64,000 nt of DNA from Allostella sp. ATCC 35155 (GTDB lineage Bacteria > Pseudomonadota > Alphaproteobacteria > ATCC43930 > Allostellaceae), in the NCBI GenBank assembly GCA_006738865.1, contig AP019701.1, positions 1,360,001-1,424,000 on the forward strand, given 5' to 3'. The notes beneath the pieces were generated by a model. The model made no database searches. It was not told the DNA's origin and worked only from the letters and a program-made list of their open reading frames with translations. A program made the position numbers and the translations under genes. Below are positions 24,310 to 36,042 of the stretch, piece by piece; within the stretch, counting starts at the first letter, position 1, and every line of letters starts with the position of its first letter.

Positions 24310-25530
24310 ATGGCCCGTATCGTCCAGAAGTTCGGCGGCACTTCGGTGGCCGACGTCGACCGCATCCGGAACGTCGCGCTGCGCGCGAAGCACGAGGTCG
24401 ATGCCGGCAACGAGGTCGCCGTCGTGGTATCCGCCATGGCCGGCACCACCAACCAGCTCGTCGAATGGACCCGTGCCATTTCGCGCCTCCACGACGCACG
24501 CGAGTACGACACCGTGGTCGCGTCGGGCGAGCAGGTGACGGCCGGCCTGCTGGCGCTCGCCCTGCAGGATCTCGGCGTCAACGCCCGCTCCTGGCTGGGC
24601 TGGCAGATCCCGCTGCGCACCGACGGCGTGCACGGCAAGGCCCGCATCGAGGGGATCGACACCGGGCTGATGCGCGAGCGCATGGCGCAGGGCCAGGTTC
24701 CGGTCATCGCCGGCTTTCAGGGTCTCGGACCCGACAACCGCATCACGACCCTGGGGCGCGGCGGCTCGGATACCTCGGCGGTCGCGCTGGCGGCCGCGCT
24801 GGAGGCCGACCGCTGCGACATCTTCACCGACGTCGACGGGGTCTATACGACCGACCCCCGCATCGTTGCGAAGGCCCGCAAGCTCGATAAGATCACCTAC
24901 GAGGAAATGCTGGAGATGGCGTCGCAGGGCGCCAAGGTTCTGCAGACCCGGTCGGTGGAGATGGCAATGAACCATCGCGTCCGGGTGCAGGTGCGGTCCA
25001 GCTTCGTGGACCTGCCCGGCACGCTGGTGGTGGACGAGGAAGAGATCGTGGAAAAGGAAATCGTCAGCGGCATCGCCTACAGCCGGGATGAGGCGAAGAT
25101 CACCCTGGTGCGCGTCGCCGATCGCCCGGGCGTCGCGGCCGCCATCTTCGGCCCGCTCGCCGATGCGGCCATCAATGTCGACATGATCGTCCAGAACGTG
25201 TCGGAGGACGGCAAGGCGACCGACCTGACCTTCACCGTCACCAAGGCGGACCTCGACCGGGCCGTGAAGGTGCTGGAGGAGAATCGCGGCCAGCTCGGCT
25301 ACGAGGATCTTTCGCGCGACGCCAACGTGGTGAAGATCTCGGTCATCGGCGTCGGTATGCGCAGCCATGCCGGCGTTGCACAGAAGATGTTCCGCGCGCT
25401 GGCGGAGAAGGGCATCAACATCATGGTCATCTCCACGTCCGAGATCAAAGTGAGCGTCCTGGTGGCCGAGGACTATACCGAGCTGGCCCTGCGGGCCCTG
25501 CACAGCGCCTACGGGCTGGACGCCGTCTGA
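24310..25530 (+). CDS. lysC: aspartate kinase
   Basis: A 406-residue aspartokinase. The N-terminal kinase motif [15 protein letters not shown], the [16 protein letters not shown] active-site loop and [14 protein letters not shown] are intact. Two ACT domains (about 265-335 and 345-405) provide feedback by lysine and/or threonine. It starts the Asp-derived amino acid pathway (Lys, Thr, Met). The start at 24310 gives the family length. The nitronate monooxygenase-like gene follows after 5 bp. Confidence 0.96.
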   Translation: MARIVQKFGGTSVADVDRIRNVALRAKHEVDAGNEVAVVVSAMAGTTNQLVEWTRAISRLHDAREYDTVVASGEQVTAGLLALALQDLGVNARSWLGWQIPLRTDGVHGKARIEGIDTGLMRERMAQGQVPVIAGFQGLGPDNRITTLGRGGSDTSAVALAAALEADRCDIFTDVDGVYTTDPRIVAKARKLDKITYEEMLEMASQGAKVLQTRSVEMAMNHRVRVQVRSSFVDLPGTLVVDEEEIVEKEIVSGIAYSRDEAKITLVRVADRPGVAAAIFGPLADAAINVDMIVQNVSEDGKATDLTFTVTKADLDRAVKVLEENRGQLGYEDLSRDANVVKISVIGVGMRSHAGVAQKMFRALAEKGINIMVISTSEIKVSVLVAEDYTELALRALHSAYGLDAV

Positions 25531-25535
25531 CGCCG

Positions 25536-26609
25536 ATGTCCTCCCTCTCGCCGCAGCAGCAGCTGGACCGTCTGTGGCGCCGGGGCTGCGAGTTCCTCGG
25601 CTCGCGCTACGCCATTCTCGGCGGCGCCATGACCTGGGTGTCGGAGCGCAACCTGGTCGCCGCCATCTCGAACGCGGGCGGGTTCGGCGTCATCGCGTCC
25701 GGGTCGATGACGCCCGACCGCCTCGGCGAGGAGATCGACGCGACCCGCGCCCTCACCGACCGACCGTTCGGCGTGAACCTGATCACCCTGCACCCGCAGC
25801 TGCTCGACCTTGTGGCGGTCTGCGCCGGGCGCGGCGTCAGCCATGTCGTGCTGGCCGGCGGCCTGCCGCCGGCGCCGGCGGTGGCGGCCATCAAGGCGGC
25901 CGGTGCGAAGGCGATCTGCTTTGCCCCGGCACTCTCGATCGCCCGCAAGCTGGTCCGCTCGGGCGCCGATGCCATCGTCATCGAGGGCATGGAAGCCGGC
26001 GGCCATATCGGCCCCGTCACCACCAGCGTGCTGGCGCAGGAAATCCTGCCGCACCTGACCGACGTGCCGGTGTTCGTCGCCGGCGGCATCGGCCGCGGCG
26101 AGGCGATCATCGGCTATCTCGAGATGGGGGCGGCCGGCTGCCAGCTCGGCTCGCGCTTCGTCTGCGCGACCGAATCGATCGCCCACCCGGCCTTCAAGAA
26201 GGCGTTCGTGCGGGCCTCGGCCCGCGATGCCGTGCCCTCGGTGCAGCTCGACGCCCGCTTCCCGGTGATCCCGGTGCGCGCGCTGGCCAACGCGGCCACC
26301 CGTCGCTTTGCGGACAAGCAGCGCGAGGTGATCGCCCGCTTCGATACCGGCGAACTCGACCAGAAGCAGGCCCAGCTCGAGATCGAGCATTTCTGGGCGG
26401 GTGCCCTGCGCCGGGCGGTGGTCGACGGCGATGTCGAAACCGGCTCGGTGATGGCCGGCCAGTCGGTCGGCATGGTCACGCGGGAGCAGCCCACCGCCGA
26501 GATCATCGCCGAGCTGGTCGAACAGGCGATGGCGGCCCTGGCGCACCGGACGGCAACCCCGGCCGCTGCGACCGGCGCCAGCGAACGCGGGGCCGAGGCG
26601 GCGGTGTGA
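25536..26609 (+). CDS. nitronate monooxygenase/NAD(P)H-dependent flavin oxidoreductase family
   Basis: A 357-residue FMN TIM-barrel of the 2-nitropropane dioxygenase/FabK group. RYAILGGAMTWVSERNLVAAIS, the GGFGVIASGSM loop, DAIVIEGMEAGGHIG (FMN contact and catalytic region) and VFVAGGIGRGEAI are present. The physiological substrate in alphaproteobacteria is unclear. It is tightly packed between lysC and ptsP; its TGA overlaps the ptsP ATG (TGATG at 26607-26611). Confidence 0.87.
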   Translation: MSSLSPQQQLDRLWRRGCEFLGSRYAILGGAMTWVSERNLVAAISNAGGFGVIASGSMTPDRLGEEIDATRALTDRPFGVNLITLHPQLLDLVAVCAGRGVSHVVLAGGLPPAPAVAAIKAAGAKAICFAPALSIARKLVRSGADAIVIEGMEAGGHIGPVTTSVLAQEILPHLTDVPVFVAGGIGRGEAIIGYLEMGAAGCQLGSRFVCATESIAHPAFKKAFVRASARDAVPSVQLDARFPVIPVRALANAATRRFADKQREVIARFDTGELDQKQAQLEIEHFWAGALRRAVVDGDVETGSVMAGQSVGMVTREQPTAEIIAELVEQAMAALAHRTATPAAATGASERGAEAAV

Positions 26610-28873
26610 TGGAACCGGCCGGCGGCGCGTCGGGGTCCCGGCGGCTCCTGCGCCGCCTGCGCGACCTGATGGCGAGCGGCGGCACGGCGCAGGAACGGCT
26701 GGATCGCATCGTCACGCTGATCGCGGGCGAGATGGTGGCGGAGGTCTGCTCCTGTTACATCCGCCGTGCGGGCGAGATGCTGGAGCTGTTCGCGACCGAG
26801 GGCCTGCGGCCCGAAGCGGTGCATCGCACGCGCCTGCGGGTCGGCGAGGGACTGGTCGGCGACATCGCCGCCCACGCCAGGCCGCTGGCGCTGGCCGCCG
26901 CCCAGACGCACCCGCAGTTCGCCTACCGTCCGGAGACGGGCGAGGAAGTCTACAGCTCGCTGATGGGTGTGCCGATCCTGCGCGGCGGCCATGTCCACGG
27001 CGTGCTGGTGGTGCAGAACCGCACCCGCCGCACCTATGCCGAGGAGGAGATCGAGACGCTCCAGACGGTGGCCATGGTGCTGGCCGAACTGGTGGCGTCG
27101 GGAGACCTCGTCAATCCCGTCGAACTCGCCTCGACCGAGGTCAACGGCCCCCTGCCGACGCGCTTCGAAGGGGCGCGGCTGGTGCCGGGGCTGGCCATGG
27201 GGCAGGCCGTGCTGCACGAGCCCCGGGTGGTGATCCGCCGCATCGTCGCCGAGGATCCGGCGGCGGAGCTGGAACGGCTGCGCGAGGGGCTGGCGCGCAT
27301 GCAGTCGGCGGTCGACGCGCTGCTCGCGGCCGAGGACGTGGTCAGCGGCGGCGAGCACAAGGAGATCCTGGAAACCTATCGCATGTTCGCCGAGGATCGC
27401 GGCTGGATCCAGCGCATCCGCGAGGCGATCCGCGGCGGGCTCACCGCCGAGGCGGCCGTCCAGAAGGTCCAGGACGACACGCGTGCACGGATGCACGCCA
27501 TCACCGATCCCTATCTTCGCGAGCGCCTTCTCGACCTGCAGGACCTGACCAACCGGCTGTTGCAGCACCTGGCGGGCGAAGTGACGGCGCGCCGCGAGAT
27601 GCCCGAGCACGCCATCCTGATCGCCCGCACCATGGGTCCGGCGGAACTGCTCGACTATGACCGCACCCGCCTGCGCGGGCTGGTGCTGGAGGAGGGCTCG
27701 CAGACCGCCCACGTCACCATCGTGGCGCGCGCGCTCGACATTCCCGTGGTCGGCGGTGCCGAGGACATCGTCGCGCGCGTCGAGCCGGGCGACCTCGTCC
27801 TCGTGGACGGCATGAACGGGCAGGTGCTGCTGCGTCCCGGCGAGGACGTGCAGCAGCGCTTCCGTGAGAACATCCGGCTGCGCGCCGAGCAGCGGGCCGC
27901 CTATGCCGCCATCCGGGATCTGCCGGCGGAGACGCGGGACGGCATCCGCGTCAGCCTGCAGCTCAATGCCGGACTGCTGATCGACCTGCCGCAGCTCGAC
28001 CATACCGGGGCCGAGGGGGTCGGGCTCTACCGCACCGAGATCCCCTTCATGGTGCGGGCGAGCTTCCCCGACGTCGCGGCCCAGACCGGCATCTATCGCG
28101 GCGTCCTCTACCAGGCGGGCGACCGTCCGGTGACGTTCCGCACGCTCGATGTCGGCGGCGACAAGCGCCTGCCCTATCTGCCGCCGGTCCAGGACGAGAA
28201 CCCCGCGCTCGGCTGGCGGGCGATCCGCATGGCGCTCGACCGGCCGGCCATGCTGGCGCAGCAGCTCCGCGCGCTGGTGACGGCGGCCGACGGGCGGCTC
28301 CTGCGGGTGATGTTCCCGATGGTCTCGGAGGTAGCCGAACTGGTGGCGGCACGCGCCATCCTCGACCGCCAGCGCGAGCGCATGGCGGCGCAGGGCATCC
28401 TGCCCGCCCGGGTCGAGGTCGGGGTGATGATGGAGGTGCCGAGCCTCTTCTTCCAGCTCGACGCGCTGCTGCCGCGGATCGATTTCCTGTCGGTCGGGTC
28501 GAACGACCTGATGCAGTTCCTCTTCGCCTGCGACCGCGGCAATCCGCGTCTGGCCGGACGTTACGACGTCCTGTCGCCGCCGGCGCTGAATTTCCTCCGC
28601 CGGCTCGTCGCGGCCAGCGACGCGGCGGGGGTGCCGCTGGCCGTCTGCGGCGAGATGGCCGCGCGGCCGATCGAGGCCATGGCGCTTGTCGCTCTCGGCG
28701 TGCGCGTGCTATCGATGCCCGCGGCCGCGATCGGTCCGGTCAAGACGATGGTGCGCAGCCTCGATACGCGCGCATTGTCGGCTTATCTGGACCGCCACGC
28801 GGCCTCGCCGGATCACAGTTTGCGCAATCAATTGAGGGCGTTCGCGCAAGACCATGGCGTGATCGTCGAATAG
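26609..28873 (+). CDS. ptsP: PEP-protein phosphotransferase of the nitrogen PTS (EI-Ntr)
   Basis: A 754-residue protein with an N-terminal GAF domain (about residues 20-165), PEP-utiliser N domain, the phospho-histidine loop GSQTAHVTIVARALDIPVVG (His near 367) and the C-terminal PEP-binding barrel (GLYRTEIPFMVR, RTLDVGGDKRLPYLP, SVGSNDLMQFLFACDRGN, CGEMAARP). EI-Ntr phosphorylates NPr in a regulatory PTS linked to nitrogen and carbon status. The start is fixed by the overlap with the upstream gene. Confidence 0.95.
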   Translation: MEPAGGASGSRRLLRRLRDLMASGGTAQERLDRIVTLIAGEMVAEVCSCYIRRAGEMLELFATEGLRPEAVHRTRLRVGEGLVGDIAAHARPLALAAAQTHPQFAYRPETGEEVYSSLMGVPILRGGHVHGVLVVQNRTRRTYAEEEIETLQTVAMVLAELVASGDLVNPVELASTEVNGPLPTRFEGARLVPGLAMGQAVLHEPRVVIRRIVAEDPAAELERLREGLARMQSAVDALLAAEDVVSGGEHKEILETYRMFAEDRGWIQRIREAIRGGLTAEAAVQKVQDDTRARMHAITDPYLRERLLDLQDLTNRLLQHLAGEVTARREMPEHAILIARTMGPAELLDYDRTRLRGLVLEEGSQTAHVTIVARALDIPVVGGAEDIVARVEPGDLVLVDGMNGQVLLRPGEDVQQRFRENIRLRAEQRAAYAAIRDLPAETRDGIRVSLQLNAGLLIDLPQLDHTGAEGVGLYRTEIPFMVRASFPDVAAQTGIYRGVLYQAGDRPVTFRTLDVGGDKRLPYLPPVQDENPALGWRAIRMALDRPAMLAQQLRALVTAADGRLLRVMFPMVSEVAELVAARAILDRQRERMAAQGILPARVEVGVMMEVPSLFFQLDALLPRIDFLSVGSNDLMQFLFACDRGNPRLAGRYDVLSPPALNFLRRLVAASDAAGVPLAVCGEMAARPIEAMALVALGVRVLSMPAAAIGPVKTMVRSLDTRALSAYLDRHAASPDHSLRNQLRAFAQDHGVIVE

Positions 28874-29018
28874 ATGGTTTTATAGCGGCCGGGCAGCGTC
28901 TATCCGGGGGGATTGGCTGGCTCGGCTTGGTCTTCGATCGCTTGGGGAAGCGCTCGGAGGCGTTCGGGGGGCGCCAGCATGGCGCGGAGGCGGAACAGAC
29001 CGCAAAGGGCGGCGGTGA

Positions 29019-30086
29019 ATGCAGTTCGGGGTTGCCAATTCGGGGGTCGAGTACGCGGCGCCGCCAGGCGCCGGAAGCGGTGCGTCGCGCGGGGTGGGGG
29101 CACTCCTTCGTGATACCCGCATGGGGCGTGGTGAGGAGCTTCGCCGCGTCGCCACCCGCCTGAAGATCCGCTATCCATATCTCGCCGCGATCGAGGAGGG
29201 ACGCTACGACAAGCTGCCCGGCATTACCTATGCCGTCGGCTTCGTGCGCACCTATGCCGACCATCTCGGCCTCGACGGCGGCGAGATGGTCCGCCGCTTC
29301 AAGCAAGAGACGTCGAGCGTCGACAACCGCACGGAACTGGTATTTCCCGAGCCCGCTGCCGAGACGAACGTGCCGGGCGGCGCGGTCCTGCTCGTGTCGC
29401 TCGTCCTCGCGGTCGTCGGATATGTCGGCTGGTTCTATGCCACCGAGCGCGAGGATCCGCGCCCGCCGCTGGTCGCCGAGGTGCCCGAGCACATGGCCTC
29501 GCCCGTGGCGACGGTCGCCCTGCCGGCGATCGGTCAGCCGGCCAAGCGCTCGCCGTCCGAGGATCTGCCGCCGGCCCCGACGCGCGAGGTGCTCGCGCGC
29601 TTCGCCTCGGAAGCCTCCATGGATGCGGCCGAGGCGGCGCGCCGCGCCGCCGCGACGGCCCGGATGGATGCGACGCCGCCGGCCTGGATCCCGCCGCGCG
29701 AACCGCCGGCCGCGCCACCGCCCGTGCGCTCGGCGCTGGAGGCGCAGGCGGCCACCGTCGAAGGGCCGCGCAACGAGCCGCCGGTGCAGCGGATGTTCGG
29801 CTCGACGAGCGCCGATGCGCGCATCCTGGTGCGTGCCGTCGCGGATTCCTGGGTGCAGATCCAGGATGCCGAGAACAACCTGCTTCTGACCCGCGTGCTG
29901 CGCCCCGGCGACGGCTATCGTGTTCCCGCCCGGGCCGGCATCACGATGCGCACCGGCAATGCCGGCGGGCTCGAAATCTTCGTCGATGGCAATGCCGCGC
30001 CGCCGGTCGGCCCGATCGGCGGGGTGCGGCGCAACGTGGCGCTCGATCCCGAGCGGTTGAAGGCCGGCACCGCGGTTCCCGAATAG
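29019..30086 (+). CDS. RodZ-like helix-turn-helix membrane protein (DUF4115)
   Basis: A 355-residue protein. Residues about 28-95 are a cytoplasmic HTH domain (RGEELRRVATRLKIRYPYLA, KLPGITYAVGFVRTYADHLG), followed by one membrane segment (AVLLVSLVLAVVGYVGWFYA), a long Pro/Ala-rich linker and a periplasmic DUF4115 domain (DSWVQIQDAENNLLLTRVL, GITMRTGNAGGLEIFVDG). RodZ-type proteins link the MreB cytoskeleton to the envelope. Its place just before ispG is typical. The N-terminal 28 residues are less certain. Confidence 0.88.
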   Translation: MQFGVANSGVEYAAPPGAGSGASRGVGALLRDTRMGRGEELRRVATRLKIRYPYLAAIEEGRYDKLPGITYAVGFVRTYADHLGLDGGEMVRRFKQETSSVDNRTELVFPEPAAETNVPGGAVLLVSLVLAVVGYVGWFYATEREDPRPPLVAEVPEHMASPVATVALPAIGQPAKRSPSEDLPPAPTREVLARFASEASMDAAEAARRAAATARMDATPPAWIPPREPPAAPPPVRSALEAQAATVEGPRNEPPVQRMFGSTSADARILVRAVADSWVQIQDAENNLLLTRVLRPGDGYRVPARAGITMRTGNAGGLEIFVDGNAAPPVGPIGGVRRNVALDPERLKAGTAVPE

Positions 30087-30130
30087 CCTCGCGCCCGCCG
30101 TCGACAGCGCCTGTCGCCACCCGACCGTCC

Positions 30131-30158
30131 TTGTCCCGGGGCGGCGATCCTATATAAG
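30131..30158 (+). promoter_or_regulatory. promoter of the ispG-hisS-hemA-prfA-prmC genes (predicted)
   Basis: TTGTCC (30131-30136), 16-nt spacer, TATAAG (30153-30158) within a TATATAAG run that is notably AT-rich for this region. The start would lie about 33 nt before the ispG ATG, with GGGGCAG as a moderate ribosome site. Confidence 0.55.
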
Positions 30159-30197
30159 GGCCGAGCCTGCCATGGGGCGGGCCAGCAGGGGCAGCCG

Positions 30198-31325
30198 ATG
30201 ACCGTTCGCGCCTATCGTCAGATCCAGCGCCGCAAGTCCCGTCAGGTGATGGTCGGCTCCGTGCCCGTGGGCGGCGATGCGCCGATCACGGTGCAGTCGA
30301 TGACGAACACGCCGACCTCCGACGCCGCCGCGACCATCGCCCAGATCCGGGCGCTCGAGGAGGCGGGGGCGGACATCGTGCGCGTCTCGTGCCCGGACGT
30401 CGAATCCACCGCCGCGCTGGGCGAGATCGTGCGGGCGAGCACGGTACCGATCGTCGCCGACATCCATTTCCACTACCGCCGCGCCATCGAGGCGGCCGAG
30501 GCGGGTGCGGCGTGCCTGCGGATCAATCCCGGGAACATCGGCAGTGCCGAGCGCGTGCGCGAGGTCGTGAAGGCGGCGCGCGACCATGGCTGCTCGATGC
30601 GGATCGGCGTCAATGCGGGCAGCCTCGAGAAGCACCTCCTGGAGAAGTACGGCGAGCCCTGCCCGGAGGCGATGGTCGAGAGCGCGCTCGACCATGCCCG
30701 CATCCTCGAAGACAACAACTTCCTCGACTTCAAGATCTCCTGCAAGGCGTCGGACGTGTTCCTCGCGGTCGCGGCCTACCAGCAGCTGGCCGACGCCTGC
30801 GACTATCCCCTTCATCTCGGCATCACCGAGGCGGGCGGCCTGCGCGGCGGCACCGTGAAGTCGTCGATCGGCCTCGGCGCCCTGCTCTGGGCCGGCATCG
30901 GCGACACGATCCGGGTGTCGCTCTCCGCCGACCCGGTCGAGGAGGTGAAGGCCGGCTTCGAGATCCTGAAGTCGCTCGGCCTGCGCCGCCGCGGCGTCAC
31001 CGTCATCTCCTGCCCGTCCTGCGCCCGGCAGCAGTTCGACGTCATCCGCACGGTCGAGATCCTCGAGGAGCGCCTGGCGCATATCACGACGCCGATGACG
31101 CTGTCGGTGATCGGTTGCGTCGTCAACGGTCCGGGCGAGGCGCGCGAGACCGACCTCGGCTTCACCGGCGGCGGCAACAACACCCATCAGGTCTATGTCG
31201 CGGGCGTGCCGCACCACCGGCTGAAGGATGCCGCGATCGTCGATCATCTCGTCGAGATGGTCGAGCGCAAGGCGGCGGAAATCGAGGTCGCCAAGGCCGC
31301 CGCGGCGGCCGAAGCCGCAGAGTGA
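30198..31325 (+). CDS. ispG: 4-hydroxy-3-methylbut-2-en-1-yl diphosphate synthase (flavodoxin)
   Basis: A 375-residue enzyme of the MEP isoprenoid pathway. The TIM-barrel half includes [22 protein letters not shown] and LRINPGNIG. The [4Fe-4S] cysteines are in [10 protein letters not shown] (about residues 272 and 275) and [16 protein letters not shown] (about 307). It reductively converts MEcPP to HMBPP in the cytosol. hisS follows 46 bp later on the same strand. Confidence 0.97.
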   Translation: MTVRAYRQIQRRKSRQVMVGSVPVGGDAPITVQSMTNTPTSDAAATIAQIRALEEAGADIVRVSCPDVESTAALGEIVRASTVPIVADIHFHYRRAIEAAEAGAACLRINPGNIGSAERVREVVKAARDHGCSMRIGVNAGSLEKHLLEKYGEPCPEAMVESALDHARILEDNNFLDFKISCKASDVFLAVAAYQQLADACDYPLHLGITEAGGLRGGTVKSSIGLGALLWAGIGDTIRVSLSADPVEEVKAGFEILKSLGLRRRGVTVISCPSCARQQFDVIRTVEILEERLAHITTPMTLSVIGCVVNGPGEARETDLGFTGGGNNTHQVYVAGVPHHRLKDAAIVDHLVEMVERKAAEIEVAKAAAAAEAAE

Positions 31326-31371
31326 GCCACTCCGCCCGTTTCTTCTCTTCTTCCATTTGGTCAGGCGAGCG

Positions 31372-32616
31372 ATGAAGTCCCTGCAGCCGGTTCGCGGCAC
31401 CCATGACCTGTTGCCCGATGCTTTCCGGCGCCACCGGCATGTCGTCGATCGCGCCAAGGCGGTCGCGGAATCCTACGGCTACCAGCAGATGGCGACGCCG
31501 ATCTTCGAGTTCACGGAGGTCTTCAAGCGCACCCTCGGCGACACCTCGGACGTCGTCTCGAAGGAGATGTACAGCTTCGCCGACCGCGGCGGCGAGGAGG
31601 TGACGCTGCGCCCGGAGAACACCGCCGGCGTGTGCCGCGCCGTCATGTCGAACGGCCTGCGCCAGAGCCTGCCGGCCAAGTTCTTCTATGACGGGCCGAT
31701 GTTCCGCTACGAGCGGCCGCAGAAGGGACGCCAGCGCCAGTTCCACCAGATCGGCGTCGAGCTGATCGGCGTCGAGGGACCGCTCGGCGATGTCGAGGTG
31801 ATCGCGCTCGGCGCCCATATCCTCGACGGCCTCGGCATCCTGTCCCGGACCAAGCTGGAGCTCAACACGCTGGGCGACCAGGAGAGCCGGGCGGCGTACC
31901 GCGCCGTGCTGGTCGACTATTTCACGGCCCGCCGGTCCGAACTGTCCGAGGACAGCCGCAACCGGCTGGAGCGCAATCCGCTGCGCATCCTCGATTCCAA
32001 GGACGAGGGCGACCGCCGGCTCGTCGCCGGGGCGCCCTCGTTCCAGGAGTATCTGACCCCGGCCGCGCGCGCGTTCTTCGCCGCCGTCACCTCGGGCCTG
32101 GAGGCCGTCGGGGTCGGTTTCGAGGTCAATCCCCGCCTCGTGCGCGGGCTGGACTATTACTGCCACTCCGCCTTCGAGTTCACGACCACGGAGCTTGGGG
32201 CGCAGGGCACGGTGCTGGCCGGCGGCCGCTATGACGGGCTGATCGAGATGATGGGCGGCCCTTCGACACCGGGCGTGGGCTGGGCGGCCGGCATCGAGCG
32301 GCTGGCGATGATGGTGGCCGACGTCCCGTCGCCGGCGCGGCCGGTCGCGATCGTGCCGGTCGGCGCCGAGGCCGAGTTGCACGCGCTGCGCCTGACCCAG
32401 GAACTGCGGCGGTCTGGCTTCCCGGCCGATCTCGGCTATTCGGGCAACCTCGGCCGGCGGCTGAAGCGCGCCGACCGCATCGGCGCCCGGGTGGCGGTGA
32501 TCCTCGGCGAGGACGAGCTGGCGCGCGGCGCTGCCATGGTCCGCGACCTCGACACCGGCGACCAGTCGGAGGTCGCGCTGGAGGCGCTGCAGGACCGGCT
32601 CGCCCAGTTCCGCTAG
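31372..32616 (+). CDS. hisS: histidyl-tRNA synthetase
   Basis: A 414-residue class II synthetase. Motif 1 region PVRGTHDLLPDAF, motif 2 MFRYERPQKGRQRQFHQIG, the histidine A loop RGLDYY and motif 3 GVGWAAGIERLAM are intact, followed by an anticodon-binding domain (VAIVPVGAEAE onward). It charges tRNA-His. The start at 31372 gives the standard N-terminus MKSLQPVRGTHD. It ends 9 bp before the TTG start of the glutamyl-tRNA reductase gene. Confidence 0.97.
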   Translation: MKSLQPVRGTHDLLPDAFRRHRHVVDRAKAVAESYGYQQMATPIFEFTEVFKRTLGDTSDVVSKEMYSFADRGGEEVTLRPENTAGVCRAVMSNGLRQSLPAKFFYDGPMFRYERPQKGRQRQFHQIGVELIGVEGPLGDVEVIALGAHILDGLGILSRTKLELNTLGDQESRAAYRAVLVDYFTARRSELSEDSRNRLERNPLRILDSKDEGDRRLVAGAPSFQEYLTPAARAFFAAVTSGLEAVGVGFEVNPRLVRGLDYYCHSAFEFTTTELGAQGTVLAGGRYDGLIEMMGGPSTPGVGWAAGIERLAMMVADVPSPARPVAIVPVGAEAELHALRLTQELRRSGFPADLGYSGNLGRRLKRADRIGARVAVILGEDELARGAAMVRDLDTGDQSEVALEALQDRLAQFR

Positions 32617-32625
32617 GGACGGGGC

Positions 32626-33884
32626 TTGGCGGGCGACGCCCTGTCGCGGTTCGGCCTCGTCGGCCTCAGCCATCGCACGGCACCGACGGCGCTGCGGGAC
32701 CGCGTGGCGGCCGAGGAGGCGATGGCCGTCGTCTGGGCGGACCGCTTTGCCGCGTGCGCCGCCGAGACGCTGGTGCTGGTCACCTGCGACCGGGTCGAGG
32801 CGCTCCTCGTCGCCGACGACCCGGCGGCGGCGGCCGAGCGGGTGGCGGCGGACTTCGCGGCGGCGGCCGGTCTCGAGCGGCTCGAACCGCACGGCTATCG
32901 CCGGTTCGGCACCGAGGCCGTGCGCCATCTGTTCCGCGTGGCCGCCTCGCTGGACAGCATGGTGGTCGGCGAACCGCAGGTGCTGGGACAGCTCAAGGAC
33001 GCCGACCGGCGCGCCCGCCAGGCCGGCCGCATCGGACCGGCGCTCGACCTCGTCCTGTCGGGGGCCTACGGCGCCGCCAAGCGGGTGCGCAGCGACACCG
33101 CGATCGGCGAGCGCCCGGTGTCGATCGCCGCGGCCGCCGTCCATGTCGCCCGCGACATCCATGGCGACCGCGACGACCTAGCCGTGCTGGTGCTCGGTAC
33201 GGCCGAGATGGGCGAGCTGCTGATGGCGGCGCTGGCGCCGGGCGCCGGCGCCCGGCGGATGATCGCGGACACGGGCGGCCCGCGTCCGGCCGCCCTGGCG
33301 CGACGCCTGGGTGCGACCGTCGTACCGTTCGACCGGCCGGCCGCCGCGCTGGCGGCGGCCGATGTCGCCGTCTGCGCCACCGCCGGCCCGGGCGATCCGG
33401 CGCTGTCGGCGGCGGTGCTGCGCGAGAGCATGCGCCTGCGCCGCCATCGCCCGATCTTCCTGGTGGACGCCGGCGTGCCGCCCGGCATAGACCCTGGGGT
33501 CCAGCGGCTCGACGGCACCTTCCTCTATGCGCTGAGCGACCTGGAGCGACTGGCGTTGGACGGACGCTCGTCGCGGGCTGGCGAAGTCGTGTCCGGGGAC
33601 GCGATCGTCGAGGCCGAGGTCGCCCGCCTGGCCGAGCGCGCCGGCCTGCGCGATGCCGGCCCGGTGCTGCGCGGGCTGGTAGACGGCTTCGAGCGCGAGC
33701 GTCGGCGGGCCCTGGCCGACGGCGGCGGCGACGCCGAGCGGGCGACGGCGCTGCTGGCGGCGCGGCTGATGCACGGGCCGATGGCGGAACTGCGTCGCAT
33801 GGCGGTCGAGGATCCGGTGCTGCGGGCATTGGCCGAGCGGCTGATCGCCCGCATGTTCGTGACAGACAAGGAAGAAGGTGACCC

Positions 33885-33888
<4 letters not shown>
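32626..33888 (+). CDS. hemA: glutamyl-tRNA reductase
   Basis: A 420-residue GluTR-type protein starting at TTG (32626). Family motifs: [15 protein letters not shown], the nucleophile-bearing VTCDRVEA (Cys about 54; usual TCNR is TCDR here), [16 protein letters not shown] and [19 protein letters not shown] Rossmann domain ([17 protein letters not shown]) and a helical C-terminal dimer domain follow. After the second beta strand the usual NRT is replaced by ADTGG. GluTR makes ALA precursor by the C5 route, whereas most alphaproteobacteria use ALA synthase. The GTGA overlap with prfA recalls the enterobacterial hemA-prfA-prmC order. Confidence 0.88.
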
Positions 33889-34966
<1,078 letters not shown>

Positions 34967-34970
<4 letters not shown>

Positions 34971-35872
34971 CGGGGGACGGCGACGCGCTGTTCCGGCAGG
35001 CAGTCGCCCGCCTCGCCGCGGCGGGCCTGCCGGAGGCCGCGCGCGAGGCCCGGCTGATCCTGGCCCATGCCGCCGGGCGGGCGGGGGAGGTCGTCTTCGC
35101 CCGGGACGTCCGGCTCGACGCGGCGGCGGCGGCGCGCTTCGGCGATGCCGTCGACCGGCGGGCATCGCGCGAGCCGCTTTCCCGGATCGTCGGACAGCGC
35201 GAGTTCTGGAGCCTGCCCTTCGCGCTCGGCCCCGCGACGCTCGACCCGCGGCCCGACACCGAGGTGCTGGTCGAGGGCGCGCTCCGGCGCCTCGGCCGGT
35301 GCGACCGGCCCTGGCGCATCCTCGATCTCGGCACGGGCACCGGCTGCATCGCGCTGGCGCTCCTCAGCGAACTGCCGGCGGCGACCGCGGTCGGCGTCGA
35401 CCGCAGCCCGCAGGCGGCGGCGCTCGCCCACGACAATGCCGTCCGGCTCGGTCTCGCCGACCGCTTCGCCGTCATCGCAGGGGACTGGACGCAGGCCCTG
35501 TCGAGCCGCTTCGACCTCATCGTCTCCAACCCGCCCTACATCGTCCGCGAATCGATCCCCGGGCTGGACCCGGAGGTGGCCCGGCACGACCCGCTGCTGG
35601 CGCTCGACGGCGGATCTGACGGCCTCGTCGCCTATCGCGCAATCGTCCCCGAACTGGCGGGGCTGCTCGCGCCGGACGGCATCGTGGGGCTTGAGATCGG
35701 CTGCGACCAGGCTGCGGCGGTCACCGGGCTTCTGACCGCGGCGGGATTTGCCGACGTCGATCGGGTGACGGACCTGGCGGGCCTGGACCGCTGCCTGTTC
35801 GCGCGCACGGACGCAGGAAGTGCCGCGAAACCGGTGAAAAAATCGTTGGCGCCACCCTCGTGTAATGTCTAG
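34967..35872 (+). CDS. prmC: release factor glutamine methyltransferase
   Basis: A 301-residue N5-glutamine methyltransferase. Helical N-terminal domain, then motif [20 protein letters not shown] and the catalytic NPPY (SNPPYIV, about residue 188). It methylates the GGQ glutamine of release factors, including the product of the overlapping prfA gene. It starts with GTG at 34967 in a GTGA overlap. The C-terminal [11 protein letters not shown] extension is not conserved in my recollection. Confidence 0.95.
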
Positions 35873-36042
35873 AGTCCGGGACCGTAGCCGGTTGGTCCGG
35901 CTTGGCGTCCCGTCGAAGGGCCGCCCCTGTGTCACCGCCAATGGGGTTCGGTTGCCGCCGCGAAGCGGCCATCCGGTGCCGTGTGCCCGGATCGACCCGA
36001 TGCCCGTACTGGCCTCTGACTGACGACAAGAACCAAGGTGCC

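Noticed and set aside
28874-29018. Possible regulatory element between ptsP and the RodZ-like gene
   Set aside because: I saw no good promoter spacing, terminator or conserved RNA in these 145 bp.
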